A stretch of DNA of 64,000 bases from Synoicihabitans lomoniglobus (GTDB lineage Bacteria; Verrucomicrobiota; Verrucomicrobiia; Opitutales; Opitutaceae), in assembly GCF_029023725.1 (NCBI RefSeq), contig NZ_CP119075.1, positions 1,421,501-1,485,500 on the forward strand, written 5' to 3'. Positions 1 to 8,724 of the stretch are shown piece after piece. Each line of letters starts with the position of its first letter. Position 1 is the stretch's first letter. The notes beneath the pieces are model-generated. The model saw nothing but the letters and a program-made list of their open reading frames with translations. It made no database searches and was not told where the DNA came from. The translations under genes and the position numbers were made by a program.

Positions 1-149
1 GGCGGGGCCGGGGGCTGGAGCGGACCGCCCGGACGGAAGGTGACGAGGTGGGTGGCGTGTCCGGCGGAGGCGAAACCTTCGGCAAGGAGCACCGATTGGC
101 GTTCGGTGCCGCCACTGCGCAGGAAATCTTGCACGACGAGTATTTTCAT
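1..149 (-). CDS. Glycosyltransferase, N-terminal fragment (runs off window)
   Basis: Reading the minus strand from the ATG at 149-147 gives about 49 residues starting MKILVVQDFLRSGGTE and continuing through RQSVLLAEGFA to the window edge. A hydrophobic beta strand followed by a GGTE loop is the usual start of the GT-B fold family 4 glycosyltransferases. The rest of the protein, including the EX7E region, lies outside the window, so donor and acceptor are unknown. It is divergent from the holin-like gene at 190. Confidence 0.6.
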   Translation of the reverse strand, partial: MKILVVQDFLRSGGTERQSVLLAEGFASAGHATHLVTFRPGGPLQPPAP

Positions 150-189
150 TGCCCGGGCCGGTAAGGGAGGTGGAAGGTCAACAGGACGG

Positions 190-627
190 ATGAATCACCC
201 AATGTTAATCATGCTGGTGCGTTGGAGCGTTCTGGCGCTGGGCGTCACGATCGCCACCAAAATCGTGCCCGGGATCGAATGCAACGAACCTTCCACGCTC
301 ATCATCGTGGTCGTGTTGCTGAGCTTTCTCAACGCGGTGCTCAAACCGCTGCTCATGCTCTTCGCGTTACCCTTCATCGTGGTCACCATGGGGCTGGGTA
401 TCGTGTTGATCAACGCGACTCTTTTCTGGCTGGTCGGCGAACTCGTGAACGGTTTTTCGGTCGCCTCGTTTGGTTCCGCCTTGTTGGGCGCGATCATTGT
501 GAGTGTGACCAACCTCGTGCTCAACAGCGTGCTGGGCCCGAAAGGGAAGGCGGGCCGGAGCGATCGCAAAGGTGGTGGCCGCGGCCCGGGCAAGCCGCCC
601 AAGCCCGACGACGTGATCGACGTCTAG
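190..627 (+). CDS. Phage-holin-family (4-TMS) integral membrane protein
   Basis: A 145-residue membrane protein with four hydrophobic segments at about residues 8-27, 35-52, 54-80 and 93-112, followed by a basic Gly/Lys/Pro-rich tail from about 118. The stretch LNAVLKPLLMLFALPF is typical of the four-helix phage holin superfamily IV (Phage_holin_4_2), which is widespread on bacterial chromosomes and usually not prophage-linked. I start at the ATG at 190, which has a GGAGG about 20 bases upstream and removes an unconvincing 50-residue extension. The true function is unknown; no lysis gene is nearby. Confidence 0.75.
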   Translation: MNHPMLIMLVRWSVLALGVTIATKIVPGIECNEPSTLIIVVVLLSFLNAVLKPLLMLFALPFIVVTMGLGIVLINATLFWLVGELVNGFSVASFGSALLGAIIVSVTNLVLNSVLGPKGKAGRSDRKGGGRGPGKPPKPDDVIDV

Positions 628-711
628 GCGTCGGGTGGTCGGGCAAGACCGGCGAAACAATTTGACCGGGGATGGGACGCGGGCGACGTTGGCGGCCAAA
701 TTTTATCAACC

Positions 712-2109
712 ATGGCTGAATCCAAAGACTACGATCTCATTGTCATCGGCGGCGGACCGGCGGGTTACGCCGCTGCTATTCGCGCCGGTCAACTCGGCAA
801 AAAAGTTGCCTGCGTCGAAATGGAAAGTGCGGGCGGCACTTGCCTCAACTGGGGCTGTATTCCGACCAAGGCCCTGCTCAAGAGCGCGGAGCTTTATCTG
901 AAGATGAAAAAGGCCGACGAATTCGGCATTTCGGCCGGTGAAATCACGTTCGACTTTGCGAAAGTCATGGAACGTTCGCGAGGCGTGGCGGGCCAAATGG
1001 CCAAGGGGATCGAGTTCCTCTTCAAGAAGAACAAGGTCGATTATATCCGCGGCAAAGGACAGGTGAGCGCGCCGGGCATGGTTTCCATCGTCGAAGGCAA
1101 GGACATGGGGCAGTTCCTCAAAGCGAAGAACATCCTCATCGCGACCGGCTGCAAGATGCGCCGTATTCCTGGACTCGAAGTCGATGGTGAGCGCGTGATG
1201 ACTTCACGTGAAGCTCTGGCCAACAAGAAGTTGCCGAAATCCATTGTGATCGTGGGGGCCGGCGCCATCGGCGTGGAGTTCGCGTATTTCTACAACGCCT
1301 TCGGCACCGATGTGACCCTCGTGGAAATGTTGCCGAATGTGCTGCCGATCGAGGACAACGAGATTTCCAAGACGCTCGAGCGTTCGTTCGAGAAGCAAGG
1401 CATCAAGATCCGCACCGGCACGAAGTGTGAGAATTTCCAAGTCGGCAAAGACACCGTGAAGCTCGATCTCGTCAAAGGTGGCGAGAAAGAGGAAATCGAA
1501 GCCGAGGTGGTGCTTTCCGCCATCGGCGTCGTCGCCAACATCGAAGGCGTGCTCGCGGCTAACGTGAAGGTCGCGCTCGATCGCGACTACGTGAAGGTCG
1601 GCGACGACTACCAGACCAACGTCAAAGGCATCTACGCGGCGGGCGACATCATCGGCCCACCTTGGCTCGCCCACATCGCGACGTTTGAGGCCGTGCAGGC
1701 GGTCAATGGCATGTTCGGCCACGGCAAACCCAAGCGCGTCGGTAATTTCCCGGGTTGCACCTATTGCCAGCCCCAGGTTTCCAGCACCGGTCTCACGGAG
1801 CAGGCGGCCAAAGAGAAGAAACTCGACTACAAGGTCGGCAAGTTTCCCTTCACCGCTTCCGGCAAGGCCGTCGCCAGCGGCGCAGCCGAAGGGTTTGTCA
1901 AAGTCATCACCGACAAAAAGACCGGCGAGATCTACGGCGCGCATATTATTGGCGCCGAGGCGACGGAGCTCATTGCCGAGTATGGTTTTGCCATGGATCT
2001 CGAAGCGACCGTCGAGGATATCCATCACACGATCCACGCGCATCCGACCCTCAGCGAGGCGGTCATGGAAGCCGCCGCCGCCTCGCTCGGCGAAGCGATC
2101 CACATCTAA
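712..2109 (+). CDS. lpdA: Dihydrolipoyl dehydrogenase (E3)
   Basis: A 465-residue flavoprotein that reoxidises dihydrolipoamide in 2-oxoacid dehydrogenase and glycine cleavage complexes, passing electrons to NAD+. It shows the FAD-binding GGGPAG motif at residues 13-18, the redox disulfide in GGTCLNWGCIP (Cys44 and Cys49), a second dinucleotide fold with GAGAIGVEF near 186, the FAD-contact segment GIYAAGDI, and the C-terminal HAHPTLSE motif with the catalytic His-Glu pair. Length matches the family. No E1 or E2 gene is adjacent, so it may serve several complexes. It is followed closely by a strong hairpin terminator. Confidence 0.95.
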   Translation: MAESKDYDLIVIGGGPAGYAAAIRAGQLGKKVACVEMESAGGTCLNWGCIPTKALLKSAELYLKMKKADEFGISAGEITFDFAKVMERSRGVAGQMAKGIEFLFKKNKVDYIRGKGQVSAPGMVSIVEGKDMGQFLKAKNILIATGCKMRRIPGLEVDGERVMTSREALANKKLPKSIVIVGAGAIGVEFAYFYNAFGTDVTLVEMLPNVLPIEDNEISKTLERSFEKQGIKIRTGTKCENFQVGKDTVKLDLVKGGEKEEIEAEVVLSAIGVVANIEGVLAANVKVALDRDYVKVGDDYQTNVKGIYAAGDIIGPPWLAHIATFEAVQAVNGMFGHGKPKRVGNFPGCTYCQPQVSSTGLTEQAAKEKKLDYKVGKFPFTASGKAVASGAAEGFVKVITDKKTGEIYGAHIIGAEATELIAEYGFAMDLEATVEDIHHTIHAHPTLSEAVMEAAAASLGEAIHI

Positions 2110-2131
2110 AGCACGTTACATCCCAGTCACC

Positions 2132-2162
2132 AAAAAGCCGCAGCGAACCCTGCGGCTTTTTT
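2132..2162 (+). terminator. Rho-independent terminator after lpdA
   Basis: A 12-bp perfect stem (AAAAAGCCGCAG paired with its complement at 2150-2161) around a CGAACC loop, ending in a run of T, 22 bases after the lpdA stop. Confidence 0.9.
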
Positions 2163-2227
2163 GCGACATAATGACGGCTTGGTCAGCTGGCTGGCCGAGC
2201 CGAAGTTCCGCAAAGCGGATCGAAGGC

Positions 2228-2302
2228 TGGTGCTCCCGGCGAGAATCGAACTCACATCACTGGCTTCGGAGACCAATGCACTATCCATTGTGCTACAGGA
2301 GC
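2228..2302 (-). tRNA. tRNA-Arg (anticodon CCG)
   Basis: Read on the minus strand, a 75-nt cloverleaf with an encoded CCA end. The acceptor stem GCTCCTG pairs with CGGGAGC (one G-T), the D-arm contains GGATAG, and the anticodon loop CTCCGAA gives anticodon CCG for codon CGG. The T-arm GTGAG-TTCGATT-CTCGC pairs fully with one wobble. It lies alone between lpdA and the DUF368 gene. Confidence 0.95.
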
Positions 2303-2388
2303 AGTAACCAACGTCGGCGAAAAGTGGCTTCCCGTCCGACACGGTGTCGAGCGGTTTTTGCGATCAATGCCGCGAAGAGGCACAAATT

Positions 2389-3312
2389 TCAGTTCTGCGC
2401 CGCCGCGGCCCGCTCGGCTTTGGCCAGCCGTTCGATGAGCAAAACGGCCAGTCCCCCCGCGCAGAGCAGCAGCAGCGCGACCCCGGGTTGCGCGTCGGCT
2501 CCCGGCATCATGTTGATCTGAATCAACGGCACTTCTTCGCCGGCGCTGTTGAGGCGGGTTGTCACGGTTTCTTTCCACGGCCACAGGGTGCGCAGGGCTC
2601 CCGCCATGACCCCCGTCAAGGCGATCAAGGTCGCGTGACGATACTGTTTGAGCAGCCAACTGACGATGCGGACGAATGACAGAATTCCCGTGGCGATACC
2701 CAGACAGAACACGCCCAGCGTAACGAAGTCGCGGTTGTTCACCGCTGCGAGCACCTCCTGATATTTGCCCATGATCAACAGCAGGTAGGAGCCGGAGATG
2801 CCGGGCAGGATCATGGCGCAAATCGCGATGGCACCGGCCAGAAACACGAAAGGCAGACCCGCGGGAGTTTGGGTGGCTTCCAAGCCTACGATGACCCAAG
2901 TGCCGGCCGCGAAGGCGGCAAACAGCCCGAAATCCAGCGGACGCCAGCGCCAGGTCTCACGGGCGAGCAGCACGATCGATCCCAGCACCAGTCCGAAGAA
3001 AAAGGACCACAAATGCTCGGGGTAATTCACCATCAAGTGTTCCAATACCTTGGCCATGGAGACGACCGCCACGAGAAGGCCCGAGCCCAGCGCGATGAAA
3101 AATGGCAGCGGCACGCGGGCGCAGGCCGCTTTGAAATCTCCTTTGAGCACGAACCGCAGCGTGGTCAGATCGAAGGATTTGATGCCGTTGAGCAGCCGCT
3201 CGTAGATGCCGCAGATAAAGGCGATGGTGCCGCCGGACACGCCGGGAACGACGTCGGCCGAGCCCATGAGAAAACCGACGAGCGCGATACGGAGATGGGG
3301 AAGGATTTTCAC
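2389..3312 (-). CDS. DUF368 family polyprenyl-phosphate transporter
   Basis: A 307-residue polytopic membrane protein. It has the two hallmark loops of the DUF368 family, SADVVPGVSGGTIAF near residue 18 and a second PGISGS near residue 170, which mark an internal duplication. DUF368 proteins (named PopT) have been shown to recycle undecaprenyl-phosphate across the inner membrane, which supports cell-wall and polysaccharide export. That role is transferred from the family. It is convergent with lpdA, with the tRNA-Arg between them. The start ATG follows GAAAATCCT-type sequence without an obvious strong Shine-Dalgarno. Confidence 0.85.
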   Translation of the reverse strand: MKILPHLRIALVGFLMGSADVVPGVSGGTIAFICGIYERLLNGIKSFDLTTLRFVLKGDFKAACARVPLPFFIALGSGLLVAVVSMAKVLEHLMVNYPEHLWSFFFGLVLGSIVLLARETWRWRPLDFGLFAAFAAGTWVIVGLEATQTPAGLPFVFLAGAIAICAMILPGISGSYLLLIMGKYQEVLAAVNNRDFVTLGVFCLGIATGILSFVRIVSWLLKQYRHATLIALTGVMAGALRTLWPWKETVTTRLNSAGEEVPLIQINMMPGADAQPGVALLLLCAGGLAVLLIERLAKAERAAAAQN

Positions 3313-3360
3313 GAAAAGGAGCGGGAAACGAGAGGAACGGCAGAAGTTGCGACCATAAAA

Positions 3361-3393
3361 AATGGCAGGCCGAACGGAATCGGGCCTGCCATT
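3361..3393 (-). terminator. Rho-independent terminator after the small basic protein gene
   Basis: An 11-bp stem AATGGCAGGCC with its complement at 3383-3393. On the minus strand it is followed by a run of T. It lies about 20 bases after the stop of the minus-strand gene at 3415 and upstream of the DUF368 gene. Confidence 0.8.
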
Positions 3394-3414
3394 AAAATGT
3401 TGATTTGAAGACGC

Positions 3415-3570
3415 TTAAATCGCGGGCTCGGTCTTCTTCAGGCCGACGACGCGGTCGCCTTCCTTCCATTGGCCACGCTTCTTGAGGAGTTCGACTCGCT
3501 CAAAACGCTTGAGGACGTTGCGCTTCACGACGAGGCCACGGGGACCTTGGAGAGATTTGTGCTGGGACAT
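3415..3570 (-). CDS. Small basic protein (Verrucomicrobia/Chlamydiae family)
   Basis: A 51-residue, strongly basic protein starting MSQHKSLQGPRGLVVKRNVL and ending in GLKKTEPAI. The SLQG, NVLKRFERV and VVGLKK blocks match the conserved small basic protein found across Verrucomicrobia and chlamydial relatives, probably a ribosome- or rRNA-associated protein, though its exact role is not established. It has its own terminator. I chose the inner ATG at 3570 because the upstream 31 codons of the open frame resemble no protein and the family starts MSQHxS. Confidence 0.85.
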   Translation of the reverse strand: MSQHKSLQGPRGLVVKRNVLKRFERVELLKKRGQWKEGDRVVGLKKTEPAI

Positions 3571-3604
3571 GGTGGTATCGGTTAAATTGGTGCTTGTTGG
3601 CGCG

Positions 3605-3925
3605 TTAAAGGTTAAGGGAGCTAGAGTTCGCCTGTGCCCATGACAAGTATTTTTCCGCGACATGTTCGGCTACGACCGTAATCCACTGCGGGGTCGCATA
3701 CGGATGATGGCGGTGCAGCCAGGCTTCGATCTCCAAATGGCGGGTGGAAAGGAACTTCACGGTGACGCGGTATTCCGTGGCGGACTCGACTTTTCCCTCC
3801 CAGCGGTAAGTCGACGTGATGGGCCCGTCGACCTGCACGCACGCGGCCAAGCGGCCCTCCACCAGCCCCCGGGCCAGATCCTGAGCTTGTGACGCGGTTT
3901 CCACGGTGGTCCAGCCGATCAGCAT
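3605..3925 (-). CDS. cutA: CutA divalent-cation tolerance protein
   Basis: A 106-residue protein with the CutA1 signature order: TTVETASQAQDLARGLVEGR, then LAACVQVDGPITSTYRWEGK, then a C-terminal HPYATPQWITVV block. CutA proteins form ferredoxin-like, PII-like trimers linked to copper tolerance in E. coli; a signalling role is also discussed for the family. Family length and all core blocks are present. It is encoded just upstream of the small basic protein on the same strand. Confidence 0.9.
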   Translation of the reverse strand: MLIGWTTVETASQAQDLARGLVEGRLAACVQVDGPITSTYRWEGKVESATEYRVTVKFLSTRHLEIEAWLHRHHPYATPQWITVVAEHVAEKYLSWAQANSSSLNL

Positions 3926-4053
3926 AATGACATGAGTTTCGGCAGGTGACAGAGGTCGGCAAGCTCGGGTTTGGGTGGCAAAATTGCCCTTGACGGTCGG
4001 GAGAGCCCCGAATGCTCTTGGCGGTTTCTGTCGATAAATCTCCTTACCGATCC

Positions 4054-4254
4054 ATGCGTGACGATTACATTAAAGAGGCGCTGACCTCAGTGGCCGACCC
4101 GAATCTTCTCATCAACATTGTGTCCCGCCGCGTCAAGCAGTTGAAGCGGGGCAGCCGTCCGTTGGTGGAGTCGCTCGAGAAACTCTCCCCCGAGGACGTG
4201 GCTTTGCGCGAGGTGATCGAAGGCAAGATTGTCTTCGAGACCGCTGAAGCCTGA
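4054..4254 (+). CDS. rpoZ: RNA polymerase omega subunit
   Basis: A 66-residue protein, MRDDYIKEALTSVADPNLLI and onward, containing the omega core with the conserved VSRRVKQLKRGSRP segment, and ending in an acidic tail. Omega aids beta-prime folding and RNA polymerase assembly. I start at the ATG at 4054 instead of 4012, because the conserved omega domain begins here and the earlier codons add only unrelated sequence. It is followed by a terminator and then smpB. Confidence 0.85.
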   Translation: MRDDYIKEALTSVADPNLLINIVSRRVKQLKRGSRPLVESLEKLSPEDVALREVIEGKIVFETAEA

Positions 4255-4285
4255 TCGGTTCCCACCGACCTTCGGCACGTTTCCT

Positions 4286-4322
4286 CGGGCGGCACCGCGT
4301 TGGCGGCGCCGCCCGTTTTTTT
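4286..4322 (+). terminator. Rho-independent terminator after rpoZ
   Basis: A GC-rich stem, CGGGCGGC at 4286 pairing with GCCGCCCG at 4308, followed by seven T. It separates rpoZ from smpB and argues that the smpB start is the ATG at 4357, downstream of the hairpin. Confidence 0.8.
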
Positions 4323-4356
4323 AGCCCCCGTAAGTTTCTTTTCCGCTCCTCGTCTC

Positions 4357-4839
4357 ATGGCCGCCGCCCAATCCCATAAAAAGAAAGCCGTCCGGTTTAC
4401 CGAGATCCGCAACGCCAAGGCGATGCGGGACTATTTTGTGGAGACGCGGTTTGAGGCGGGCATTGCCCTGAAAGGCACGGAAGTGAAATCCATCCGAGTC
4501 GGCCGGGCGCAGATCAATGACGCTTTTGGCCGGCTCAAGAATGGGGAGCTCTGGCTGGTCAATGCCCACATCGACGAATACAGCTTCGGTTCGTATTCGA
4601 ATCATGAACCGAAACGCACGCGCAAACTCCTGCTCAAGAAATCGGAGCTGCGGAAAATCGACCAGGCGATGAACCAGGGCGGGCGTTCGCTCATCCCGAC
4701 GCGCATGTATTTTAAAGAAGCGTTGGTGAAGGTCGAAGTCGCGATCTGCACGGGCAAGAAGCTTTACGACAAGCGGGAGGATCTCAAAAAGAAGATCATC
4801 GACCGCGAAACCGACCGCGCGGTGAAAGCCCACCGCTGA
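4357..4839 (+). CDS. smpB: SsrA (tmRNA)-binding protein SmpB
   Basis: A 160-residue protein that delivers tmRNA to stalled ribosomes for trans-translation. Conserved blocks are visible: FTEIRNAKAMRDYFVETRFEAGI, LKGTEVKSIR, GELWLVNAHIDEY, and the C-terminal tail RETDRAVKAHR, which contacts the decoding centre. The DKREDLKKK segment is the basic region typical of SmpB. The ATG at 4357 is chosen because the upstream extension would overlap the terminator hairpin. The tmRNA gene itself is not in the window. Confidence 0.93.
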   Translation: MAAAQSHKKKAVRFTEIRNAKAMRDYFVETRFEAGIALKGTEVKSIRVGRAQINDAFGRLKNGELWLVNAHIDEYSFGSYSNHEPKRTRKLLLKKSELRKIDQAMNQGGRSLIPTRMYFKEALVKVEVAICTGKKLYDKREDLKKKIIDRETDRAVKAHR

Positions 4840-4862
4840 CTCTTTCTTGCTTCCCCGTGACC

Positions 4863-5771
4863 ATGTCTTCCGTTTCCGTCCGCGTCCCCGGCAGCACGTC
4901 CAATTGCGGAGCGGGTTTCGATACCCTCGGTCTGGCGCTGCAAATTTACAACACGGTCACACTCGAACGCGTGGAGGCGTCCGGCGCGCATCCGGTCACG
5001 CCCGCGGACGGCCGCGCTGCCGATTTGGTGACAGAGGTGATGCAAACGTTTGCCGCCCGCACCGGTCGAGCCGTGCCGGGTTTCACGTATCAGATTACCG
5101 GTGACGTGCCGCCGGCGCGTGGTCTGGGTTCCAGTGTCACGGTGCTCGCGGGCGTGCTGGCGGGTCTGAACCATTGGGCGGGTGAGCCGATGTCGCGCGA
5201 AGACCTGGTCTCCGCCCTGACCGCGATCGAGGGACACCCCGATAACGCGGCGGCAGGCGTGCTGGGTGGATTTTGTGTGGCCCGGTGCGGTGAGACTCCG
5301 GCGGAATACGCGGGGACGGTGCGAATCGAAATCCCCAGCGAGCTGTGCTTTGTGGTGGTCTCACCGGTCACCGAGATCGCCACCAAGGCGTCGCGTGGCG
5401 TATTGCCGACCCGTATCAGCCATCTCGATGCGGTGCGCAGCGTGAACAGTGCGGCGTGTTTGACCGCGGCCCTGGCCACAGGCGAGTTTGAGAAACTGCG
5501 CGGGGCGGTGGGCGACTTTTTGCATGAACCCTATCGACTGCCTGGCATCACGGGCGCGCGGGAAGCCATCGATGCGGGCGTGACTGCCGGAGCTTATACG
5601 GGCTGGTTGAGCGGCAGTGGTTCGAGCGTATTGGGCTTGGCCCCGACCGGGAACGCCGAAGCGGTGAGCGCGGCGATGTCAGCCGCGTTCGCGGCGGTCG
5701 GCGTCGAAAGTGACGCACGTCTGTTGATCGCGGATAACGCGGGGTTGGTGGTTCGTGCAGGCGCGCTTTAG
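4863..5771 (+). CDS. thrB: Homoserine kinase (GHMP family)
   Basis: A 302-residue GHMP-superfamily kinase that phosphorylates L-homoserine in threonine synthesis. The N-terminal VRVPGSTSNCGAGFDTLGL block, the ATP loop PPARGLGSSVTVLAG (residues about 83-97) and the C-terminal GAYTGWLSGSGSSVLG segment follow GHMP motifs 1-3. The frame is open from a GTG at 4857, but the ATG two codons later gives the expected start. It ends four bases inside the convergent response-regulator gene. No threonine synthase gene is adjacent. Confidence 0.9.
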   Translation: MSSVSVRVPGSTSNCGAGFDTLGLALQIYNTVTLERVEASGAHPVTPADGRAADLVTEVMQTFAARTGRAVPGFTYQITGDVPPARGLGSSVTVLAGVLAGLNHWAGEPMSREDLVSALTAIEGHPDNAAAGVLGGFCVARCGETPAEYAGTVRIEIPSELCFVVVSPVTEIATKASRGVLPTRISHLDAVRSVNSAACLTAALATGEFEKLRGAVGDFLHEPYRLPGITGAREAIDAGVTAGAYTGWLSGSGSSVLGLAPTGNAEAVSAAMSAAFAAVGVESDARLLIADNAGLVVRAGAL

Positions 5772-6157
5772 CGCGCGACCTGCGGCCAGAACTCGAGGAT
5801 TTTGTCGGACAAGGTGTGGGCCCGAAATGGTTTCGCCAGCACGGCTTTCAGGTTTTTGACCTCCCCCTGATCCCGCCCGTCCAGGGCGGCGATGTGCCCG
5901 GTGATCATGATTGAGGGCACGCCTGGTTTGAGTTGCTCCGCTCGTTTGAGAAACTCCATGCCGTCGATGTCGGGCATGTAGAAATCGGTGACGATGATAC
6001 CGACATCCAGGTCCGCCATGGCCTCAAGCGCGTCGAGGGGGCGGGCGAACGTCGCGACTGGACAGGCCAGGTTTTCGCCCAGAATGATCGAAAGCAGGTC
6101 CAAATAGGACTGCTCGTCGTCGACGATGATGGCGTGGGGAAGGGAGGCGGCGGTCAA
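5768..6157 (-). CDS. CheY-like single-domain response regulator
   Basis: A 129-residue receiver domain with no output domain. It has the acidic pair Asp13-Asp14, the phospho-acceptor Asp58 in VTDFYMPDIDG, Thr86 in MITGH and Lys109 in AKPF, so all receiver residues are intact. Such stand-alone receivers signal by protein contact. No sensor kinase is nearby, so the partner is unknown. It converges with thrB with a 4-bp overlap of stop codons and is divergent from trmL. Confidence 0.9.
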   Translation of the reverse strand: MTAASLPHAIIVDDEQSYLDLLSIILGENLACPVATFARPLDALEAMADLDVGIIVTDFYMPDIDGMEFLKRAEQLKPGVPSIMITGHIAALDGRDQGEVKNLKAVLAKPFRAHTLSDKILEFWPQVAR

Positions 6158-6282
6158 AGCGTGAGGAAGTGGAATAGATCGCTAACGTTTAATCGATGGC
6201 CGGTAAAGCTTAGGCGCGACAGCGGGCACGGGGAAGTTGCCATTGTCATGCGGGCACGGGCTTCCCACGGTGCCTCTTTTTC

Positions 6283-6741
6283 ATGCTGCACGTCGTATTA
6301 TTTCAACCCGAGATTCCGCAAAATACTGGCAACATCGGACGCATGTGCGCGCTGACCCGCAGCCGGTTGCATCTCGTGCACCCGCTGGGATTTGAGATCA
6401 CCGACAAGCACTTGAAACGGGCGGGCATGGACTACTGGCACGCGTTGGACGTGCACCATCACGCGGACTGGGCGGCATTTGAAGCCTCGGCGGCCGGCCC
6501 CGAGCGCTTGTGGTTGTTCACGACCAAGACCGCGCAGTCGTATTGGGATGTCAGTTACGCCGACGGCGACGGACTGCTTTTCGGCAACGAAGGCCACGGG
6601 GCGCCGGAGTGGTTGCACGATAGGATCGGCGAGGCGCAGCGGCTTACCATTCCGCACAAAAACCCCGAATTGCGTTCGCTCAACCTCAGCACGGCGGCTG
6701 GCATCGCGACCTACGAGGCGCTGCGGCAGGTCGGGCTTTAG
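6283..6741 (+). CDS. trmL: tRNA (cytidine(34)-2'-O)-methyltransferase
   Basis: A 152-residue minimal SPOUT methyltransferase that methylates the 2'-OH of the wobble base in certain leucine tRNAs. The N-terminal VVLFQPEIPQNTGNIGRMC block and the knot segment around LFGNEGHGAP, followed by RSLNLSTAAGIATYEALRQ, are diagnostic of the TrmL (YibK) group. Length matches the family. It is divergent from the response regulator and convergent with the ABC transporter genes, with stops three bases apart. Confidence 0.92.
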   Translation: MLHVVLFQPEIPQNTGNIGRMCALTRSRLHLVHPLGFEITDKHLKRAGMDYWHALDVHHHADWAAFEASAAGPERLWLFTTKTAQSYWDVSYADGDGLLFGNEGHGAPEWLHDRIGEAQRLTIPHKNPELRSLNLSTAAGIATYEALRQVGL

Positions 6742-6744
6742 GGC

Positions 6745-7725
6745 TTAAATCTCGTCCTTGCGAAAGCACGAGACTTCGCGGCCCTTGAAGGCCTCCAACT
6801 GCGGGGGCGTGCTCTTGCAGACGTCGGTCGCATGGGGACAGCGCGGGTGGAAGGTGCAACCCGAGGGAGGATTGATCGGCGAGGGCGGATCGCCCGGCAG
6901 GACGATGCGTTTACGGCTGCGTTCCTCGTCCGGGTTGGGCGTGGGAATCGCACTCACCAAGGCCCGGGTGTAGGGGTGGGCGGGGGCATCGATCACTTCC
7001 TCGGCGGTGCCGATCTCGACAATCTTGCCGAGATACATGACGGCGACGCGGTCGGAGATGTGTTTCACCACCGACAGGTCGTGAGCGATGAATACCAGAC
7101 TCAGGCCCATCTTACGCACGAGTTCGGCCAAGAGGTTCAAAATCTGGGCTTGGATGGAGACGTCCAGGGCGGACACCGGCTCATCCGCGATGATGACCTT
7201 GGGACGCAAGGCGAGCGCGCGGGCGATGGCGATGCGTTGGCGCTGACCACCGGAAAACTCATGCGGGTATTTCTGCATGAAACGCGGGGCGAGACCGACC
7301 GTGATCATGAGTTCGGTCACGCGTTCCACGACCTCGGATTGGGTGCAGACTTTGTGCACCAACAACGGTTCGGCGAGCGTCGCGAAGACGGTGGCCCGGG
7401 GGTTGAGCGAAGCGTAGGGGTCCTGGAAGACCATCTGCAGATCGCGACGAATCGAAAGCACGTCAGAGTCCGAACTCGACGTGAGATTGCGACCTTCGAG
7501 GATGACGGTGCCGCCGGTGGTCGGCACCAACTGCATGATGGTGCGGGCGAGGGTGGACTTGCCACAGCCGGACTCGCCGACGAGACCGAGGACCTCCCCC
7601 TGCTCGACGGTGAGGTTTACGCCGTCGACCGCTTTGACGGTGCCGACCGTGTGTTTGAAAAGGAACCCGTCTTTAATCGGGAAATGCGTCTGGACGTTCT
7701 GCAGCTCGAGAATGGTTTCAGGCAT
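6745..7725 (-). CDS. Oligopeptide/dipeptide ABC transporter ATP-binding protein (OppF-like)
   Basis: A 326-residue ATPase with Walker A GESGCGKST, Q-loop, signature SGGQRQR, Walker B VIIADEP and the C-terminal oligopeptide/dipeptide extension with the CTFHPRCPHA cysteine motif that binds an iron-sulfur cluster in this subfamily. It follows the OppD-like gene by 21 bases on the same strand, so the pair forms the cytoplasmic motor. Permease and binding-protein genes are not within the window; upstream lies an acyltransferase gene. Substrate is unproven. Confidence 0.88.
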   Translation of the reverse strand: MPETILELQNVQTHFPIKDGFLFKHTVGTVKAVDGVNLTVEQGEVLGLVGESGCGKSTLARTIMQLVPTTGGTVILEGRNLTSSSDSDVLSIRRDLQMVFQDPYASLNPRATVFATLAEPLLVHKVCTQSEVVERVTELMITVGLAPRFMQKYPHEFSGGQRQRIAIARALALRPKVIIADEPVSALDVSIQAQILNLLAELVRKMGLSLVFIAHDLSVVKHISDRVAVMYLGKIVEIGTAEEVIDAPAHPYTRALVSAIPTPNPDEERSRKRIVLPGDPPSPINPPSGCTFHPRCPHATDVCKSTPPQLEAFKGREVSCFRKDEI

Positions 7726-7746
7726 GGGAGTGTTCGGGCTGAGCGT

Positions 7747-8724
7747 TTAAAGTTCGCCGGCTTGCACGCGCAAGCAGGCCTGCAGGTGACCGTCCTTGAC
7801 GGGGGCCAGGACCGGATCGTCACCGGCCCGACAGGCGTCGACGGCAAACTCACAGCGCGCCGCGAAACTGCAACCCGGGAGGGGCTTGGATAGATCGGGC
7901 GGCAGACCCTTGATGGTGTAGAGCTCGGATCCCTTGGGCTGCATCGATGGAATCGAGCGTTGCAGCGCGCGGGTATAGGGATGCTTGGGTTCGTAGAAGA
8001 GTGTGCGGGTATCGGCGGTCTCGACGATTTTGCCGGCATACATCACCTGCACACGGTCGCACAGTCCGGAGACGACGCCGAGATCGTGGGTGATGAAAAC
8101 GACTGCCATGCCGATGTCGGCCTGCATCTTTTTAATGAGCTCAAGAATCTGGGCCTGCACGGTCACATCGAGGGCCGTCGTCGGCTCGTCGGCGATGAGC
8201 AGCTCCGGTTTGGTGATGAGCGCCATCGCAATCATCACGCGTTGGCGCATACCGCCGGAGAACTCGTGAGGGAAATAGTGGATACGGCTGGCGGCGTCGT
8301 TGATGCCGACGGCGTCGAGCATTTCGAGCGCGCGTTTGAGAGCCTCCTTCTTGGTGATGTCCTCGTGGATCATCAACGGCTCGATGAGTTGGTCGCTGAC
8401 CCGCATATAGGGGTTGAGCGACGTCATCGGGTCCTGGAAAATCATGCTCACGCGCTTGCCCCGAATGGACCGGGCTTGGGCCGGCGTGCAGTTGAGCAAG
8501 TCGATCCCGTCGAACATGGCAGTGCCGCTTTCGATTCGGCCCGGCGGAGTGGGGATGAGCCCCATCAATGAGTAACAGGTGACCGATTTTCCCGATCCCG
8601 ACTCGCCGACGATGCCGAGCGTTTCGCCGCGTTCGAGTGAGAAACTTACCCCGTCGACGGCGCGGAATACCCCGCTGCGAGTGTGAAAATAGGTGCGAAG
8701 ATCTTTAACAGAAAGGAGCGGCAT
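7747..8724 (-). CDS. Oligopeptide/dipeptide ABC transporter ATP-binding protein (OppD-like)
   Basis: A 325-residue ATPase with Walker [10 protein letters not shown], signature SGGMRQR, Walker [13 protein letters not shown] and the C-terminal [11 protein letters not shown] cysteine segment of the peptide-transporter ATPases. I use the ATG at 8724; an in-frame TTG lies one codon upstream. With the OppF-like protein it should form a heterodimer energising peptide uptake. The lack of adjacent permease genes is unusual, since opp/dpp operons normally encode them together. Confidence 0.88.
   Translation of the reverse strand: MPLLSVKDLRTYFHTRSGVFRAVDGVSFSLERGETLGIVGESGSGKSVTCYSLMGLIPTPPGRIESGTAMFDGIDLLNCTPAQARSIRGKRVSMIFQDPMTSLNPYMRVSDQLIEPLMIHEDITKKEALKRALEMLDAVGINDAASRIHYFPHEFSGGMRQRVMIAMALITKPELLIADEPTTALDVTVQAQILELIKKMQADIGMAVVFITHDLGVVSGLCDRVQVMYAGKIVETADTRTLFYEPKHPYTRALQRSIPSMQPKGSELYTIKGLPPDLSKPLPGCSFAARCEFAVDACRAGDDPVLAPVKDGHLQACLRVQAGEL

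Noticed and set aside
190..627. Prophage origin for the holin-like gene
   Set aside because: No other phage gene is near; four-helix holin-family proteins are common housekeeping genes in bacteria.
1204..2103. 299-codon minus-strand ORF opposite lpdA
   Set aside because: A shadow frame of a GC-rich gene: the peptide is His/Asp/Arg-rich without domains, and lpdA on the plus strand is unambiguous.
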